Shown: positions 38,787 through 48,782, numbered from the stretch's first letter. The stretch: 64,000 nucleotides of DNA from Streptomyces cynarae (GCF_025642135.1 NZ_CP106793.1:5424001-5488000), one strand, 5' to 3'. Numbers and translations are program-made. Notes: generated by a model from the letters alone, not told the origin.

Positions 38787-39140
38787 ATGAGCACTTCTGA
38801 GACATCACGGTATGTCCGCCTTCGCGTGGAACTGGTCGTCGAGATCGACGATGTCGACGCGGTCGCCAAGGCCGCCCTGCGCCGGATCGCGGACGACCCG
38901 GACATGCCCGAGGGTGAGCGCGCCTACACGGAGAGCGCGGTGACGGAGGACACGGCCGAGGCCGTCGCGTATCTCGTCGAGCCGGCCGTCCTGTTGGGCG
39001 AGGTACCGGGCGTCGAACTCGCCCAGGCCTCCTGGAGCAGCGAAATCGTCGACTACGACCCCGATTCGCCGGACTGGGCGCTCGGAGAGGATGATGAGCC
39101 GGGCGGAGACGAGGACGACGAGGGGGTCCGACTCGGCTGA
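38787..39140 (+). CDS. Conserved acidic protein, function unknown
   Basis: The ATG at 38787 gives 117 aa, cytosolic and very acidic toward the C terminus (EDDEPGGDEDDE). Residues 8-85 look like a single compact domain (RYVRLRVELVVEIDDVDAVAKAALRRI ... with a later TEDTAEAVAYLVEPAVLLGEVPG). I do not recognise a named family. It lies between the sortase substrate and the L,D-transpeptidase. Position of start is supported by length and the sharp rise in conserved-looking sequence at SRYVRL. Confidence 0.7.
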   Translation: MSTSETSRYVRLRVELVVEIDDVDAVAKAALRRIADDPDMPEGERAYTESAVTEDTAEAVAYLVEPAVLLGEVPGVELAQASWSSEIVDYDPDSPDWALGEDDEPGGDEDDEGVRLG

Positions 39141-39363
39141 CATGTCTTGGGAAAATGGTGACCCCGGGTGGCAACCGGCGCCCGGGGCACCGTCGTCTCA
39201 AAAGGCGTTCCCTGGTGTCCCGCATGGCACCGGGACTCATCGGGCACCCGTCGGGCCGGCGTGGTGTGTCCCACACCGGCCACGGATGTGGAACCGGACG
39301 AACCGGTCGTAGCGTTGAGGGTTCCTGCGGGGGACTCAACGGGGTTTTGGGGATTCGGCAACC

Positions 39364-40629
39364 ATGGAGAAGCGTGTGATGACGAACAGTAAGCGGCGCA
39401 AGGGCCTGATGGCCGCGTCCGCACTGCTCGGCGGGGTGCTGATGCTCTCCGCGTGTAGCGGAGGCAGCTCGGCGGCGGGTGGGGGCGGGGACGACAAGGA
39501 CTCGCAGGCCTCGGTCGACGAGGCGGCCGCCAAGAAGTCCTCCGAGGCACAGATCAAGATCACGCCGGCGGACGGTTCCGACAACGCCTCCATCAACAAC
39601 GCCGCCAAGGTCACGGTCGCCAAGGGCACGCTCACCGAGGTCACCATGACCACCGCGTCCGGCACCGCGGTCGCCGGACAGATGTCCGCCGACAAGACGA
39701 GCTGGGCGCCGACCACTCAGCTCGAGCGGGCCACGACGTACAAGATCGCCGTGACGGCCAAGGACTCCGCGGGCCGCGACGCCCACGAGAACGCCTCCTT
39801 CACGACCGTCGCCCCGGCGCACTCCTTCATAGGCAACTTCACACCCGACAACGGCACGACCGTCGGCGTGGGCATGCCCGTCTCGATCAACTTCGACAAG
39901 GCGATCACCAACAAGGCCGCCGTACAGAAGGGGATCAGCGTCACCTCCAGCAGCGGACAGGAGGTCGTCGGCCACTGGTTCGGCGCCAACCGGCTCGACT
40001 TCCGTCCCGAGCAGTACTGGAAGGAGGGCTCCACCGTCACCATGAAGCTGAACCTCGACGGTGTCGAGGGCGCGAGCGGCATATACGGCGTGCAGCAGAA
40101 GACGGTCACCTTCAAGATCGGCCGCAACCAGGTCTCCTACGTCGACGCGAAGACCAAGCAGATGAAGGTGACGCAGGACGGCACGGTCGTCAAGACCATA
40201 CCGATCTCCGCGGGCGCGCCGGATCACACGACCTACGAGGGTCAGATGGTGATCTCGGAGAAGTTCACCCAGACCCGGATGAACGGCGCGACGGTCGGCT
40301 TCACCGACTCCGACGGCAAGGGCGAGTACGACATCAAGGACGTGCCGCACGCCATGCGCCTGACCACGTCGGGCACCTTCATCCACGGCAACTACTGGGG
40401 TGCCCCGTCCGTCTTCGGCAACGTCAACACCAGCCACGGCTGTGTCGGCCTGCAGGACAAGAAGGGCGCGAACGACCCGAGCACGCCGGCCGCGTGGTTC
40501 TACAACCACTCGCTGATCGGTGACGTGGTGGTCGTCCAGAACACCGGCGACAAGACGGTCGCCCCGGACAACGGCCTCAACGGCTGGAACATGAGCTGGG
40601 CCCAGTGGAAGGCGGGTTCGGCCGTCTGA
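39364..40629 (+). CDS. L,D-transpeptidase lipoprotein (Ig-like domains + YkuD)
   Basis: This 421-aa cell-wall enzyme makes 3-3 crosslinks or links proteins to peptidoglycan. The N-terminal hydrophobic stretch ends in lipobox LSAC (Cys lipidated), and then two Ig-like domains (~50-250) position the catalytic domain. The YkuD domain (~260-400) has IHGNYW and SHGCVGL, with His358 and nucleophile Cys360 by this numbering. ATG 39364 is used; ATG 39379 has a better-placed GGAGAAG upstream and is equally likely. The single gene is followed by a strong hairpin. Resistance to most beta-lactams is a property of the family's crosslinks. Confidence 0.93.
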   Translation: MEKRVMTNSKRRKGLMAASALLGGVLMLSACSGGSSAAGGGGDDKDSQASVDEAAAKKSSEAQIKITPADGSDNASINNAAKVTVAKGTLTEVTMTTASGTAVAGQMSADKTSWAPTTQLERATTYKIAVTAKDSAGRDAHENASFTTVAPAHSFIGNFTPDNGTTVGVGMPVSINFDKAITNKAAVQKGISVTSSSGQEVVGHWFGANRLDFRPEQYWKEGSTVTMKLNLDGVEGASGIYGVQQKTVTFKIGRNQVSYVDAKTKQMKVTQDGTVVKTIPISAGAPDHTTYEGQMVISEKFTQTRMNGATVGFTDSDGKGEYDIKDVPHAMRLTTSGTFIHGNYWGAPSVFGNVNTSHGCVGLQDKKGANDPSTPAAWFYNHSLIGDVVVVQNTGDKTVAPDNGLNGWNMSWAQWKAGSAV

Positions 40630-40654
40630 CGCCCGGGTCGACGCCTCCCCGCTC

Positions 40655-40692
40655 GATGCCGCCGGCCGCCCTCGCGGGCAGCCGGCGGCATC
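40655..40692. terminator. Terminator of the L,D-transpeptidase gene
   Basis: A 12-bp perfect stem (GATGCCGCCGGC with GCCGGCGGCATC) begins 26 nt after the stop codon. Confidence 0.7.
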
Positions 40693-40785
40693 GTCGTGTT
40701 CACGGGATGCCGGGCGGGCGCGCTTCTCATCGTTCTCTTATGTCCGGTTTATGGGTTCATCAGGGTGCCTCCCTAGCTTGCGGCC

Positions 40786-42244
40786 ATGTTCTTCACCTAC
40801 CTGAGGCGCGAACTGCGCCGCCGGAGAAAGGCGGCCCTCGTCGTCGCCTCCGGGCTCGCGTTGGGCATCGCACTTGTGATCGTGGTCAACTCCGTGTCCT
40901 CGGGGATGGGGAAGGCACAGGACAAGGTGCTGCAGTCGCTGTACGGACTCGGCACCGACATGACCGTCACCAAGGCGGCCGACCCCACCTCCGGCAGCTC
41001 GCAGCGGCCGCGCTTCAACTTCGACGCGCGCGGCAGCGACTCCAAGGAGACCCAGAGCAGCGACCGCGTCATGGTGCAGGGCTTCCAGACGCTGGCGAGC
41101 GGCACGGTCACCAAGGTGGGGACGCAGAAGGGCGTTTCGGAGGCCGTCGGTGGGCTGAGCCTTCGGGTCATCAAGATCAGCGGACAGTTCACGCGGGGTC
41201 AGTTCCGGCAGAACCAGAACAGCGGCGAGCAGGGCGGACGCGGCGGCTTCGGCGGCGGGCAGCCGCAGGGCCAGGTGGAAGGGGGCGGCGCCAACTTCGA
41301 CGTCAACAACTACTCCGTCTACGGCACCGACGTCACCAAGCCCGCACTGGGCCCCTTGACCTCCTCCAAGATCACCAGCGGCCGTACCTTCAAGACGTCG
41401 GAGACGAACGCGAAGGTCGCCGTCGTCGACTCGGCCTACGCCAAGGAGAACAAGCTCGAGGTCGGCGGCACGGTCACCATCAAGAGCGTCAAGTTCCAGA
41501 TCATCGGCATCGCCACGGCCGACAGCGGTGACTCGGCGGCCAACCTGTACATCCCGCTTCAGCAGGCCCAGACGCTCGCCGACGCGAAGAACAAGGTCAC
41601 CACGATCTACGTCAAGGCGACCGACTCGCAGCAGATCGCCGGTGTGAAGAAGGCCATCCAGACCAACGTCTCGGGAACCACGGTCACCACCTCCGCCGAC
41701 CTGGCGAGCACCGTATCCGGTTCGCTGTCCACCGCCTCCAGCCTCGCCGACAACGTCGGCAAGTGGCTTTCCGTCGTGGTGCTGGTGGCCGCGTTCCTGG
41801 TCGCCGGCCTGCTCACCTCCTCCGCCGTCTCCCGCCGGGTGCGTGAGTTCGGCACGCTCAAGGCGCTCGGCTGGAAGTCGGGTCGGGTGACCCGGCAGGT
41901 GGTCGGCGAGGCCGTCGTCAACGGCCTGGTCGGCGGCGCCATCGGCATCGCGCTCGGCCTGGCGGGCGCGTACGCCGTCACCGCGATCAGCCCCACGCTC
42001 CAGGCCCAGCTCGGCGGTGGTGGCGGTGGCGGCGGCTTCGGCGGCGGCCCCGGCGGCGGTGGCTTCGGCGGTCCGGGACGGCAGGCCGCGCGGACCCTTC
42101 AGGTCGCGCTCACCGCGCCGGTCAGCCTCACCACCATCGCCCTCGCGGTCGCCCTCGCCGTGGCCGGCGGTCTGATCGCCGGCGCCTTCGGCGGCTGGCG
42201 CGCCTCGCCTGCGTCCGGCGGACGCCCTGCGCCGCGTCGAGTAG
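40786..42244 (+). pseudogene. ABC permease, FtsX type, frameshifted at the extreme 3' end
   Basis: The permease has an N-terminal membrane helix (~17-37), a large external domain (~45-320) with an odd Gly/Gln-rich loop (GGFGGGQPQGQVEGGG), and three C-terminal membrane segments. A Gly-rich stretch (GGGGGGGFGGGPGGGGFGG) lies between two of them. The natural end ...GGWRA-RLRPADALRRVE, stop at 42244, is in a different frame from the body. Removing the T at about 42208 (or adding two bases) restores it. As it stands the frame runs on into the ATPase gene with an unrelated ~125-residue tail. The last membrane segment precedes the break, so the protein might still fold. Confidence 0.85.
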
Positions 42245-42284
42245 CACCCGCCCCGCACCCCTTCCGCATCCCAGGAGTTGACCC

Positions 42285-42968
42285 ATGTACGAACTCAGAG
42301 GCGTCACCAAGCGCTACACGCGGGGCAAGGAGACGATCAACGCCCTGGACGGCGTCGACCTCACCATCGGCGACGGCGACCGGCTCGTCATCCAGGGCCC
42401 CACCGGCGGCGGCAAGTCCACGCTGCTGCAGATGCTCGGCGCACTCGACAAGCCGACCACCGGGCAGGTCGAACTGGACGGCGTCGACCTGGCCAGGCTC
42501 TCCGAGGCCCGGCTCACCAAGGTGCGCAGCGAGAACATCGGCTTCGTCTTCCAGTCCTTCAACCTCATCCCCACCCTCACCGCGCAGGAGAACGTCGAAA
42601 CGGCGTTGGTCCCCCTCGGGGTGAAGTCCGGGGAGCGGCGCGAACGGGCCGCCGAGGCACTGCACTCCGTGGGACTCGGAGAGCGGCTCGGGCATCTGCC
42701 GGGCGAGATGTCGGGCGGTCAGCAGCAGCGCGTCGCCATCGCCCGCGCGCTGGTGAAGCAGCCGAAGGTGCTGCTAGCCGACGAACCCACCGGAAACCTC
42801 GACGAGTCGATGCGCGACGAGATCATGGACGTGCTCGAACGCATGTGGAAGGAGCACGGGCTGACGTTCATCATGGTCACGCACGACTCGTCGATCGCGA
42901 AGAAGGCCCCCCGGCTCGCGACCATCCGCAAGGGCAGGATCACCGTCAAGGAGAACGCCGCCCCGTAG
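42285..42968 (+). CDS. ABC transporter ATP-binding protein, MacB/LolD type
   Basis: This 227-aa ATPase partners the permease just upstream. It has Walker A GPTGGGKST, Q-loop FVFQSFNLIPTLTAQENV, signature MSGGQQQRVAIARAL, Walker B VLLADEPTGNLD, and switch His in FIMVTHD. The ATG at 42285 follows CAGGAG. It is 40 nt past the corrected permease stop and belongs to the same operon. Together they look like a small-molecule or lipid exporter or a cell-envelope remodelling module. Confidence 0.93.
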   Translation: MYELRGVTKRYTRGKETINALDGVDLTIGDGDRLVIQGPTGGGKSTLLQMLGALDKPTTGQVELDGVDLARLSEARLTKVRSENIGFVFQSFNLIPTLTAQENVETALVPLGVKSGERRERAAEALHSVGLGERLGHLPGEMSGGQQQRVAIARALVKQPKVLLADEPTGNLDESMRDEIMDVLERMWKEHGLTFIMVTHDSSIAKKAPRLATIRKGRITVKENAAP

Positions 42969-43111
42969 GCCGCTCGGTAGGCCGTTCCATAGGCCCTTCG
43001 GCAGGACGTTCGGCAGGTCGTCTCGTGGACGCCCGGCCGGTGCAAGTCGTTACGGCCCCCGTATTGAGGCGTTGATCATCCCCCGACATACTGCGTGATC
43101 CGGGGGATGAC

Positions 43112-46100
43112 GTGTGCATGCACGAGACCACCCCCGGCCGGGTGAACGGGGATTCGCCCGGCACCTCATCTCCAGGGGGAGTCTTGCGCAGACAAGTGAA
43201 AAGAGCATGCGCGGCGACCGTCGCAACAGCGGCCGCCGTGGCGTTGGCGGCGGGCATGACCAGCCCGGCGTCGGCGAAGCCCGCCCCCGCGGCCCACGGC
43301 CCCGCCGGCGGCCTGACGGCTCAGCACCGGATCACTCTCATCACCGGTGACCGCGTCGTCGTCGACGCCAAGGGCCGTGTCGTGGGCCTGGAGCGGGCGA
43401 AGGGCCGCGAGAACGTTCCGGTTCAGGTCCGCAAGGCCGCCGGACACACCTACGTGGTGCCGACCGACGCGGCCGCTCTGATCGCCGAGGGGAAGATCGA
43501 CCGGCGCCTGTTCGACGTCACCGAGCTCAACTCGTCGCGGACCCGCGCGGACCAGAAGAACGGCCTGAAGGTCATCGTCGGCTACAAGGGCGCCGCCCGT
43601 ACCGCGAAGGCCGACGTCCGCGAGGCGGGCACGCTCCGCCGGACCCTCACGTCCCTGAACGCCGACGCGGTCCTCACGCCCCAGCGGGACGCGGCCGAGC
43701 TGTGGAAGGCCGTCACCGACGGCGACGCCACCGCCTCCGGCATCGCGCACGTCTGGCTCGACGGCGTCCGCAAGGCGAGCCTCGACAAGTCCGTGCCGCA
43801 GATCGGCGCCCCGGCGGCCTGGGCCGCGGGCTACACCGGCAAGGGCGTCAAGGTCGCCGTGCTGGACACGGGCGTCTACGCCGACCACCCGGACCTCAAG
43901 GGCCAGGTGATCGAGGCCGAGAACTTCTCCACCTCCGCCACCACCGCCGACAAGGTCGGCCACGGCACGCACGTGGCGTCCATCGTGGCCGGCACCGGCG
44001 CGAAGTCGCACGGCAAGTACAAGGGCGTCGCGCCCGGCGCCAAGATCCTCAGCGGCAAGGTCCTCGACGACGACGGCTACGGCGACGACTCCGGCATCCT
44101 CGCGGGCATGGAGTGGGCCGCCCAGCAGGGCGCCGACATCGTCAACCTCAGCCTGGGCGGCGCCGACACGCCCGACATCGACCCGCTCGAGGCCGAGGTG
44201 AACAAGCTCTCCGAGCAGAAGGGCATCCTGTTCGCCATCGCCGCGGGCAACGAGGGAGAGAGCGGCGAGAAGACCATCGGCTCCCCGGGCAGCGCGGCCG
44301 ACGCGCTCACGGTCGGCGCGGTCGACGACAAGGACAGGCTGGCGGACTTCTCCAGCCGTGGCCCCGGCCTCGACGGTGCGATCAAGCCCGATGTGACCGC
44401 GCCCGGCGTGGACATCACCGCCGCCGCGGCCCCGGGCAGCCTCATCGACCAGGAGGTCGGCGAGAACCCGGCCGGGTACCTGACCATCTCCGGTACGTCG
44501 ATGGCGACCCCGCACGTCGCGGGCGCCGCCGCCATCCTCAAGCAGGAGCACCCCGGCTGGACGTTCGCCGAGCTGAAGTCGGCGCTGACGGGCTCCGCGA
44601 AGGGCGGCGAATACACGCCGTTCCAGCAGGGTTCGGGCCGCATAGCCGTGGACAAGGCGATCAGGCAGACCGTGCTCGCCGACCCGTCGTCCCTGAGCTT
44701 CGGCACCGCGCAGTGGCCGCACACCGACGACACGCCGGTCACCAAGCAGCTGACGTACCGCAACACCGGCAAGGCCGCCGTCACCCTCACGCTGTCGCTG
44801 ACAACCACCAACCCCAAGGGCCAGGCGGCTCCTTCGGGCTTCTTCACGCTCGGCGCGAAGACGGTTACCGTCCCGGCGGGCGGCACGGCGTCGGTCCCGG
44901 TAGCCGTCAACAGCAAGCTGGGCGGCACCGTCGACGGCGCGTACTCGGCGTATGTGACGGCGACGGGCGGCGGCCAGAGCGTGCGCACGGCCGCGGCCGT
45001 GGAACGCGAGGCGGAGTCGTACGACGTCACCCTCAAGTACGTGGGCCGTGACGGACAGACGCCCGTCCACCTCAGCGACCTGGTCGCGGCCTCGGGCGCC
45101 GACGCGGGCAAGGAGTACTTCTCCCAGAGCTCCGCGACGACCGTGAAGATCCGCGTGCCCAAGGGCACGTACCTGCTGGACTCCCTGTCCATGAAGGACC
45201 CGACCTCGATCGAGGGCGGCGTCGACTGGCTGGTCCAGCCCAAGGTGAGCGTCACCAGGGACACCGCCATCACCCTGGACCTCGACAAGGCCAGGTCCGC
45301 CGACATCACGGTCCCGGACGCGTCGGCCAAGCCGCTGTCCGCGACGGTGTCGTACGTCTACGACCCGGCGGGCACCGGACTGGCCCTGTCCGCTCCGTCG
45401 TTCGCGGACATCCGCCTGGCGCAGGCCGGCCAGGCGGTCCCCTCCGGTCTCTCCCAGTCCTGGTTCGGCCAGTGGGCCAAGGGCGGCACGGCCGAGTACG
45501 ACGTGTTCACCGGCTCCGCGGTCAAGCAGCTTCAGGGCGCGCACGTACGCCACTACAAGGCGGACGAACTGGCCACGCTGAAGCTGAACCTCGGTGCCGC
45601 GAGCAGCGGCAAGACCGGCGCGGTCGGCGCCTACGCCGAGACACCGACCGACAGCGGCTCCAACATCTCCGTCGAGCAGAACCTGCGCGGCGCGCGCACG
45701 TTCTACGTGTCCACGGGTGACAAGGCGCAGTGGACGTTCGACTTCTCGCAGTACGGCGGCAAGAAGGACGCGGACGGCTTCCCGGTCCCGGAGGCGTACT
45801 ACACGCTGGGCGGCCCGCAGATCCTCACCGGCGGCAAGACCTACACCAAGACCCTCAACACCGCGGTCTTCGGTCCGTTGATCAACTCCGACTACGGCCT
45901 CTTCCGGGTCGGCAACGAGATCTACGGGTACCTGCCGCTGTTCGCGGACGGGCAGGGGCACGCCGGATCGTCCGAGTTCATGTCGGTGAAGACGACGCTG
46001 TACCGGGGCGGCACCAAGGTCGGCACGAACGACGATCCGCTGTTCGGCGTGAAGCCCTTCGCCGTTCCCTCTGCCGAGGCCACGTACACGCTGACGACCT

Positions 46101-46492
46101 CGGTCATCCGCAGCGTGAAGGTCGCGGCGGCGTCCACCCGCATCGACGCGAGCTGGACGTTCAAGTCCAAGAAGGTGGACAGCGCCCAGCTGCCCGCCTC
46201 GACCGTCCGCTTCGGCGCGACCACCGGTCCGGACAGCCGTGTGGAGGCCGGCAAGAAGGTCACGATCCCGGTCACCGTCCAGGGCGCGGCCGCGGGCCGC
46301 AACCTCCGGTCGCTCTCGGTGTGGGTGTCGTACGACTACGGCAGGACCTGGACCAAGCTGACGGTCAAGAACGGCCGGATCACCTACAAGAACCCGGCCA
46401 AGGGCCAGGGCCTGTCGTTCCACGCCAAGATCGCCGACAAGAAGGGCAACAAGTCGACGATCTCCGTCTACAACGCGTTCTACGCCAAGTGA
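43112..46492 (+). CDS. Large secreted S8 subtilisin-like serine protease
   Basis: At 1126 aa, about three times a minimal subtilase. The signal peptide core is ACAATVATAAAVALAAGM with a cut near SAKPA. A pro-region (~60-225) precedes the catalytic domain (~226-540) with an intact triad: Asp252 (VAVLDTGV), His287 (GHGTHVAS) and Ser463 (GTSMATPHVAG), plus oxyanion Asn380. About 580 residues of beta-rich C-terminal domains follow, first Fn3-like (~540-640). GTG 43112 with GGGGGA upstream is used; TTG 43184 or GTG 43196 would remove ~25 residues before the signal peptide. It stands alone and is followed by a strong terminator. Confidence 0.93.
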   Translation: MCMHETTPGRVNGDSPGTSSPGGVLRRQVKRACAATVATAAAVALAAGMTSPASAKPAPAAHGPAGGLTAQHRITLITGDRVVVDAKGRVVGLERAKGRENVPVQVRKAAGHTYVVPTDAAALIAEGKIDRRLFDVTELNSSRTRADQKNGLKVIVGYKGAARTAKADVREAGTLRRTLTSLNADAVLTPQRDAAELWKAVTDGDATASGIAHVWLDGVRKASLDKSVPQIGAPAAWAAGYTGKGVKVAVLDTGVYADHPDLKGQVIEAENFSTSATTADKVGHGTHVASIVAGTGAKSHGKYKGVAPGAKILSGKVLDDDGYGDDSGILAGMEWAAQQGADIVNLSLGGADTPDIDPLEAEVNKLSEQKGILFAIAAGNEGESGEKTIGSPGSAADALTVGAVDDKDRLADFSSRGPGLDGAIKPDVTAPGVDITAAAAPGSLIDQEVGENPAGYLTISGTSMATPHVAGAAAILKQEHPGWTFAELKSALTGSAKGGEYTPFQQGSGRIAVDKAIRQTVLADPSSLSFGTAQWPHTDDTPVTKQLTYRNTGKAAVTLTLSLTTTNPKGQAAPSGFFTLGAKTVTVPAGGTASVPVAVNSKLGGTVDGAYSAYVTATGGGQSVRTAAAVEREAESYDVTLKYVGRDGQTPVHLSDLVAASGADAGKEYFSQSSATTVKIRVPKGTYLLDSLSMKDPTSIEGGVDWLVQPKVSVTRDTAITLDLDKARSADITVPDASAKPLSATVSYVYDPAGTGLALSAPSFADIRLAQAGQAVPSGLSQSWFGQWAKGGTAEYDVFTGSAVKQLQGAHVRHYKADELATLKLNLGAASSGKTGAVGAYAETPTDSGSNISVEQNLRGARTFYVSTGDKAQWTFDFSQYGGKKDADGFPVPEAYYTLGGPQILTGGKTYTKTLNTAVFGPLINSDYGLFRVGNEIYGYLPLFADGQGHAGSSEFMSVKTTLYRGGTKVGTNDDPLFGVKPFAVPSAEATYTLTTSVIRSVKVAAASTRIDASWTFKSKKVDSAQLPASTVRFGATTGPDSRVEAGKKVTIPVTVQGAAAGRNLRSLSVWVSYDYGRTWTKLTVKNGRITYKNPAKGQGLSFHAKIADKKGNKSTISVYNAFYAK

Positions 46493-46507
46493 GCCGCTAG
46501 ACGGCGG

Positions 46508-46542
46508 ACGGCCCACCGGAAGCGATGCCTCCGGTGGGCCGT
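46508..46542. terminator. Bidirectional-looking terminator after the subtilase
   Basis: A 13-bp perfect stem (ACGGCCCACCGGA with TCCGGTGGGCCGT) and 9-nt loop lie between the convergent subtilase and XRE regulator genes. Confidence 0.75.
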
Positions 46543-46600
46543 CGTGCGATGCGGTCGTGCCCGCCGGCCGTGAGGGTGCGACGCGGTTGAGTCGAGCCCG

Positions 46601-47524
46601 TCAGGCGTGCGGCGCGGTCGCGCCCGCGCGGGTGGCGTCCGTGCCCCAGCTCGCCAGCAGCCGCAGTGCCTCCGCCGAAGCCGAGCCCGGCTCGGCGTGG
46701 TACGTCACCAGCGCCAGCTCACCGTCGTCCGGCACCCGGAACGACTCGAAGTGCAGCGCGAGGTCGCCCACCAGCGGATGCCGCAACCGCTTCAGCCCGT
46801 GGCTCTTCTCCTTGACGTCGTGCGTCGCCCACAGCCGCCGGAACTCCTCGCTCTTCACCGACAGCTCTCCGACCAGCGCCGACAGCCGCGGATCGTCCGG
46901 GTGACACCCTGCCTGGTAGCGCAGCTGGCACACGATGTCGATGGCCTTCTGCTCCCAGTCCACGAACAGGTCCTGGTACTCGGGCTTGAGGAACGTCATC
47001 CGCGCCCAGTTCCGCTCCTGCGGCGGCAGCTGAGCCCAGTCCCCGAAGACGGCCGCGGCCATCCGGTTCCACGCCAGGATGTCCGCATGCCGCCCGACGA
47101 TGTACGCCGGAACCCCGTCGAAGGAGTCCAGCAGCTGCCTGAGCGCCGCCCGCACCTGCTGCGTCCTGGTCGCCGGCTTCTTCTTGTGGGCCTTCGGCTT
47201 GGCGAGGTGCGTCAGATGCGCATGCTCGGCGTCGGTCAGCCGCAATGCGCGGGCGATCGCGTCGAGCACCTCCGCGGACACGTTCCGTCCGTTGCCCTGC
47301 TCCAGGCGTGTGTAGTACGCCACGGACACGCCTGCCAGCTGCGCCAGCTCCTCGCGCCTGAGCCCGGGCACCCTGCGGTGGCGACCGAAGTCCGGCAGCC
47401 CCACGTCCTCCGGCTTGAGCCGGGCCCGGCGGGTGCGCAGGAACTCGCTGAGCTCGGCGCGCCGGTCCAGGGCCTGGCCGGCTCCCGCTGCGGGCTCCGG
47501 CAGGGAGTCGAGCTGTTCATCCAT
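46601..47524 (-). CDS. XRE-family regulator with MmyB-like ligand domain
   Basis: This 307-aa regulator has a helix-turn-helix (~28-95, VPGLRREELAQLAGVSVAYYTRLEQGNGRNVS) and a C-terminal MmyB-like PAS-fold domain (~115-290; DILAWNRMAAAVFGDW and RNWARMTFL) thought to bind a hydrophobic ligand. It is divergent from an alcohol dehydrogenase gene, the usual arrangement for this family, which typically represses its neighbour. A 12-bp palindrome GGTCGTACGACC in the 166-bp gap is the likely binding site. Confidence 0.92.
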   Translation of the reverse strand: MDEQLDSLPEPAAGAGQALDRRAELSEFLRTRRARLKPEDVGLPDFGRHRRVPGLRREELAQLAGVSVAYYTRLEQGNGRNVSAEVLDAIARALRLTDAEHAHLTHLAKPKAHKKKPATRTQQVRAALRQLLDSFDGVPAYIVGRHADILAWNRMAAAVFGDWAQLPPQERNWARMTFLKPEYQDLFVDWEQKAIDIVCQLRYQAGCHPDDPRLSALVGELSVKSEEFRRLWATHDVKEKSHGLKRLRHPLVGDLALHFESFRVPDDGELALVTYHAEPGSASAEALRLLASWGTDATRAGATAPHA

Positions 47525-47539
47525 ACGTCCAGTATTCCG

Positions 47540-47551
47540 GGTCGTACGACC
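47540..47551. promoter_or_regulatory. Candidate operator GGTCGTACGACC
   Basis: This perfect palindrome stands 16 nt upstream of the regulator's start codon; a half-site GGTCGTAGG follows near 47583. It probably mediates autoregulation and control of the divergent dehydrogenase. Confidence 0.5.
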
Positions 47552-47690
47552 TGGAGCCTGACCCCGCCAGTAGTAGGACGGCCGGTCGTAGGCAGAGCTG
47601 TGGTCTGGGTGCCTCCGCCGCCGTCCGGCAGGCTGGACGCCGTGCCCGGTGGAAGGCAGCCGGGCGCGCGACCCCTAGGAGAAACTCCGC

Positions 47691-48731
47691 ATGACCACCG
47701 TTGCCGCATACGCCGCACCCGCCGCGAAGGCCCCGCTCGAGCGCACCACCATCGAGCGCCGCGAGGTCCGCGAGTTCGACGTCCTGATCGACATCAAGTT
47801 CGCCGGTATCTGCCACTCGGACATCCACCAGGTCCGCGAGGGCTGGGGCGAGGCGATCTTCCCGATGGTTCCGGGCCACGAGATCGCGGGCGTCGTCTCC
47901 GAGGTCGGCCCCGGCGTGACCAAGTTCAAGGTCGGCGACCGCGTGGGCGTCGGCTGCATGGTCGACTCCTGCCGCGAGTGCGAGAACTGCCTGCGCGGCG
48001 AGGAGCAGTACTGCCTCAAGGGCATGGTCGGCACGTACAACGCCCTCGACAAGGACGGCGAGACCACCTACGGCGGCTACTCCGAGAAGATCGTCGTGGA
48101 CGAGAACTACGTCGTACGCATCCCGGACGGCCTCTCCCTCGATGTGGCCGCCCCGCTGCTGTGCGCGGGCATCACCACGTACTCGCCGCTCGCCCACTGG
48201 AACGCGGGCCCCGGCAAGAAGGTCGCCGTCGTCGGCCTCGGCGGCCTCGGCCACATGGCCGTCAAGATCGCGCACGCGATGGGCGCCGAGGTGACCGTCC
48301 TCTCGCAGTCCCTGCGCAAGAAGGACGACGGGCTGAAGCTGGGCGCCGACCACTACTACGCCACCAGCGACCCGAAGACCTTCGAGGAGCTGCAGGGCAC
48401 TTTCGACCTGATCGTCTCGACCGTCTCGGCGCCGATGGACTTCGGTGCGCTGCTGTCGCTGCTCAAGGTCGACGGCGCGCTGGTGAATGTGGGCGCCCCC
48501 GAGGAGCCGATCTCCCTCAACCTGTTCTCGGTGATCGGCGGCCGCAAGACCCTCGCGGGCTCCATGATCGGCGGCATCCGTGAGACGCAGGAGATGCTGG
48601 ACTTCTGCGCGGGGCACGGCATCGGCGCCGAGATCGAACTGATCAGCGCCTCCGAGATCAACGAGGCGTACGAGCGGGTGCTGAGCAGCGACGTCCGGTA
48701 CCGGTTCGTGATCGACACGGCCACCATCTGA
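47691..48731 (+). CDS. Zinc-dependent NAD(P)-linked alcohol dehydrogenase
   Basis: This 346-aa medium-chain dehydrogenase interconverts an alcohol and an aldehyde. Catalytic zinc ligands lie in [10 protein letters not shown] and PGHEIAG, and the structural zinc comes from the four Cys of [20 protein letters not shown]. The cofactor fold has [15 protein letters not shown]. It resembles the YahK/cinnamyl-alcohol branch, which uses NADPH and reduces many aldehydes. The ATG at 47691 follows AGGAGA. It is expected to respond to the divergent XRE regulator, perhaps as an aldehyde detoxifier. Confidence 0.94.
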   Translation: MTTVAAYAAPAAKAPLERTTIERREVREFDVLIDIKFAGICHSDIHQVREGWGEAIFPMVPGHEIAGVVSEVGPGVTKFKVGDRVGVGCMVDSCRECENCLRGEEQYCLKGMVGTYNALDKDGETTYGGYSEKIVVDENYVVRIPDGLSLDVAAPLLCAGITTYSPLAHWNAGPGKKVAVVGLGGLGHMAVKIAHAMGAEVTVLSQSLRKKDDGLKLGADHYYATSDPKTFEELQGTFDLIVSTVSAPMDFGALLSLLKVDGALVNVGAPEEPISLNLFSVIGGRKTLAGSMIGGIRETQEMLDFCAGHGIGAEIELISASEINEAYERVLSSDVRYRFVIDTATI

Positions 48732-48749
48732 GAATCCCCCCGACAGCAC

Positions 48750-48782
48750 CACGTGAGGCGGCCCCAGTGGCCGCCTCACGTG
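48750..48782. terminator. Terminator of the alcohol dehydrogenase gene
   Basis: A 14-bp perfect stem (CACGTGAGGCGGCC with GGCCGCCTCACGTG) with a 5-nt loop begins 18 nt after the stop. Confidence 0.75.

Noticed and set aside
39142..39312. Possible 56-residue protein starting MSWENGDPGWQP upstream of the L,D-transpeptidase
   Set aside because: The opening looks like some actinobacterial proteins, but there is no ribosome binding site of its own and no membrane or domain signal. Kept only as a weak candidate.
39364..39378. Firm choice between the two L,D-transpeptidase starts
   Set aside because: Both ATG 39364 and ATG 39379 leave the lipobox intact and neither can be excluded, so no start was claimed as certain.
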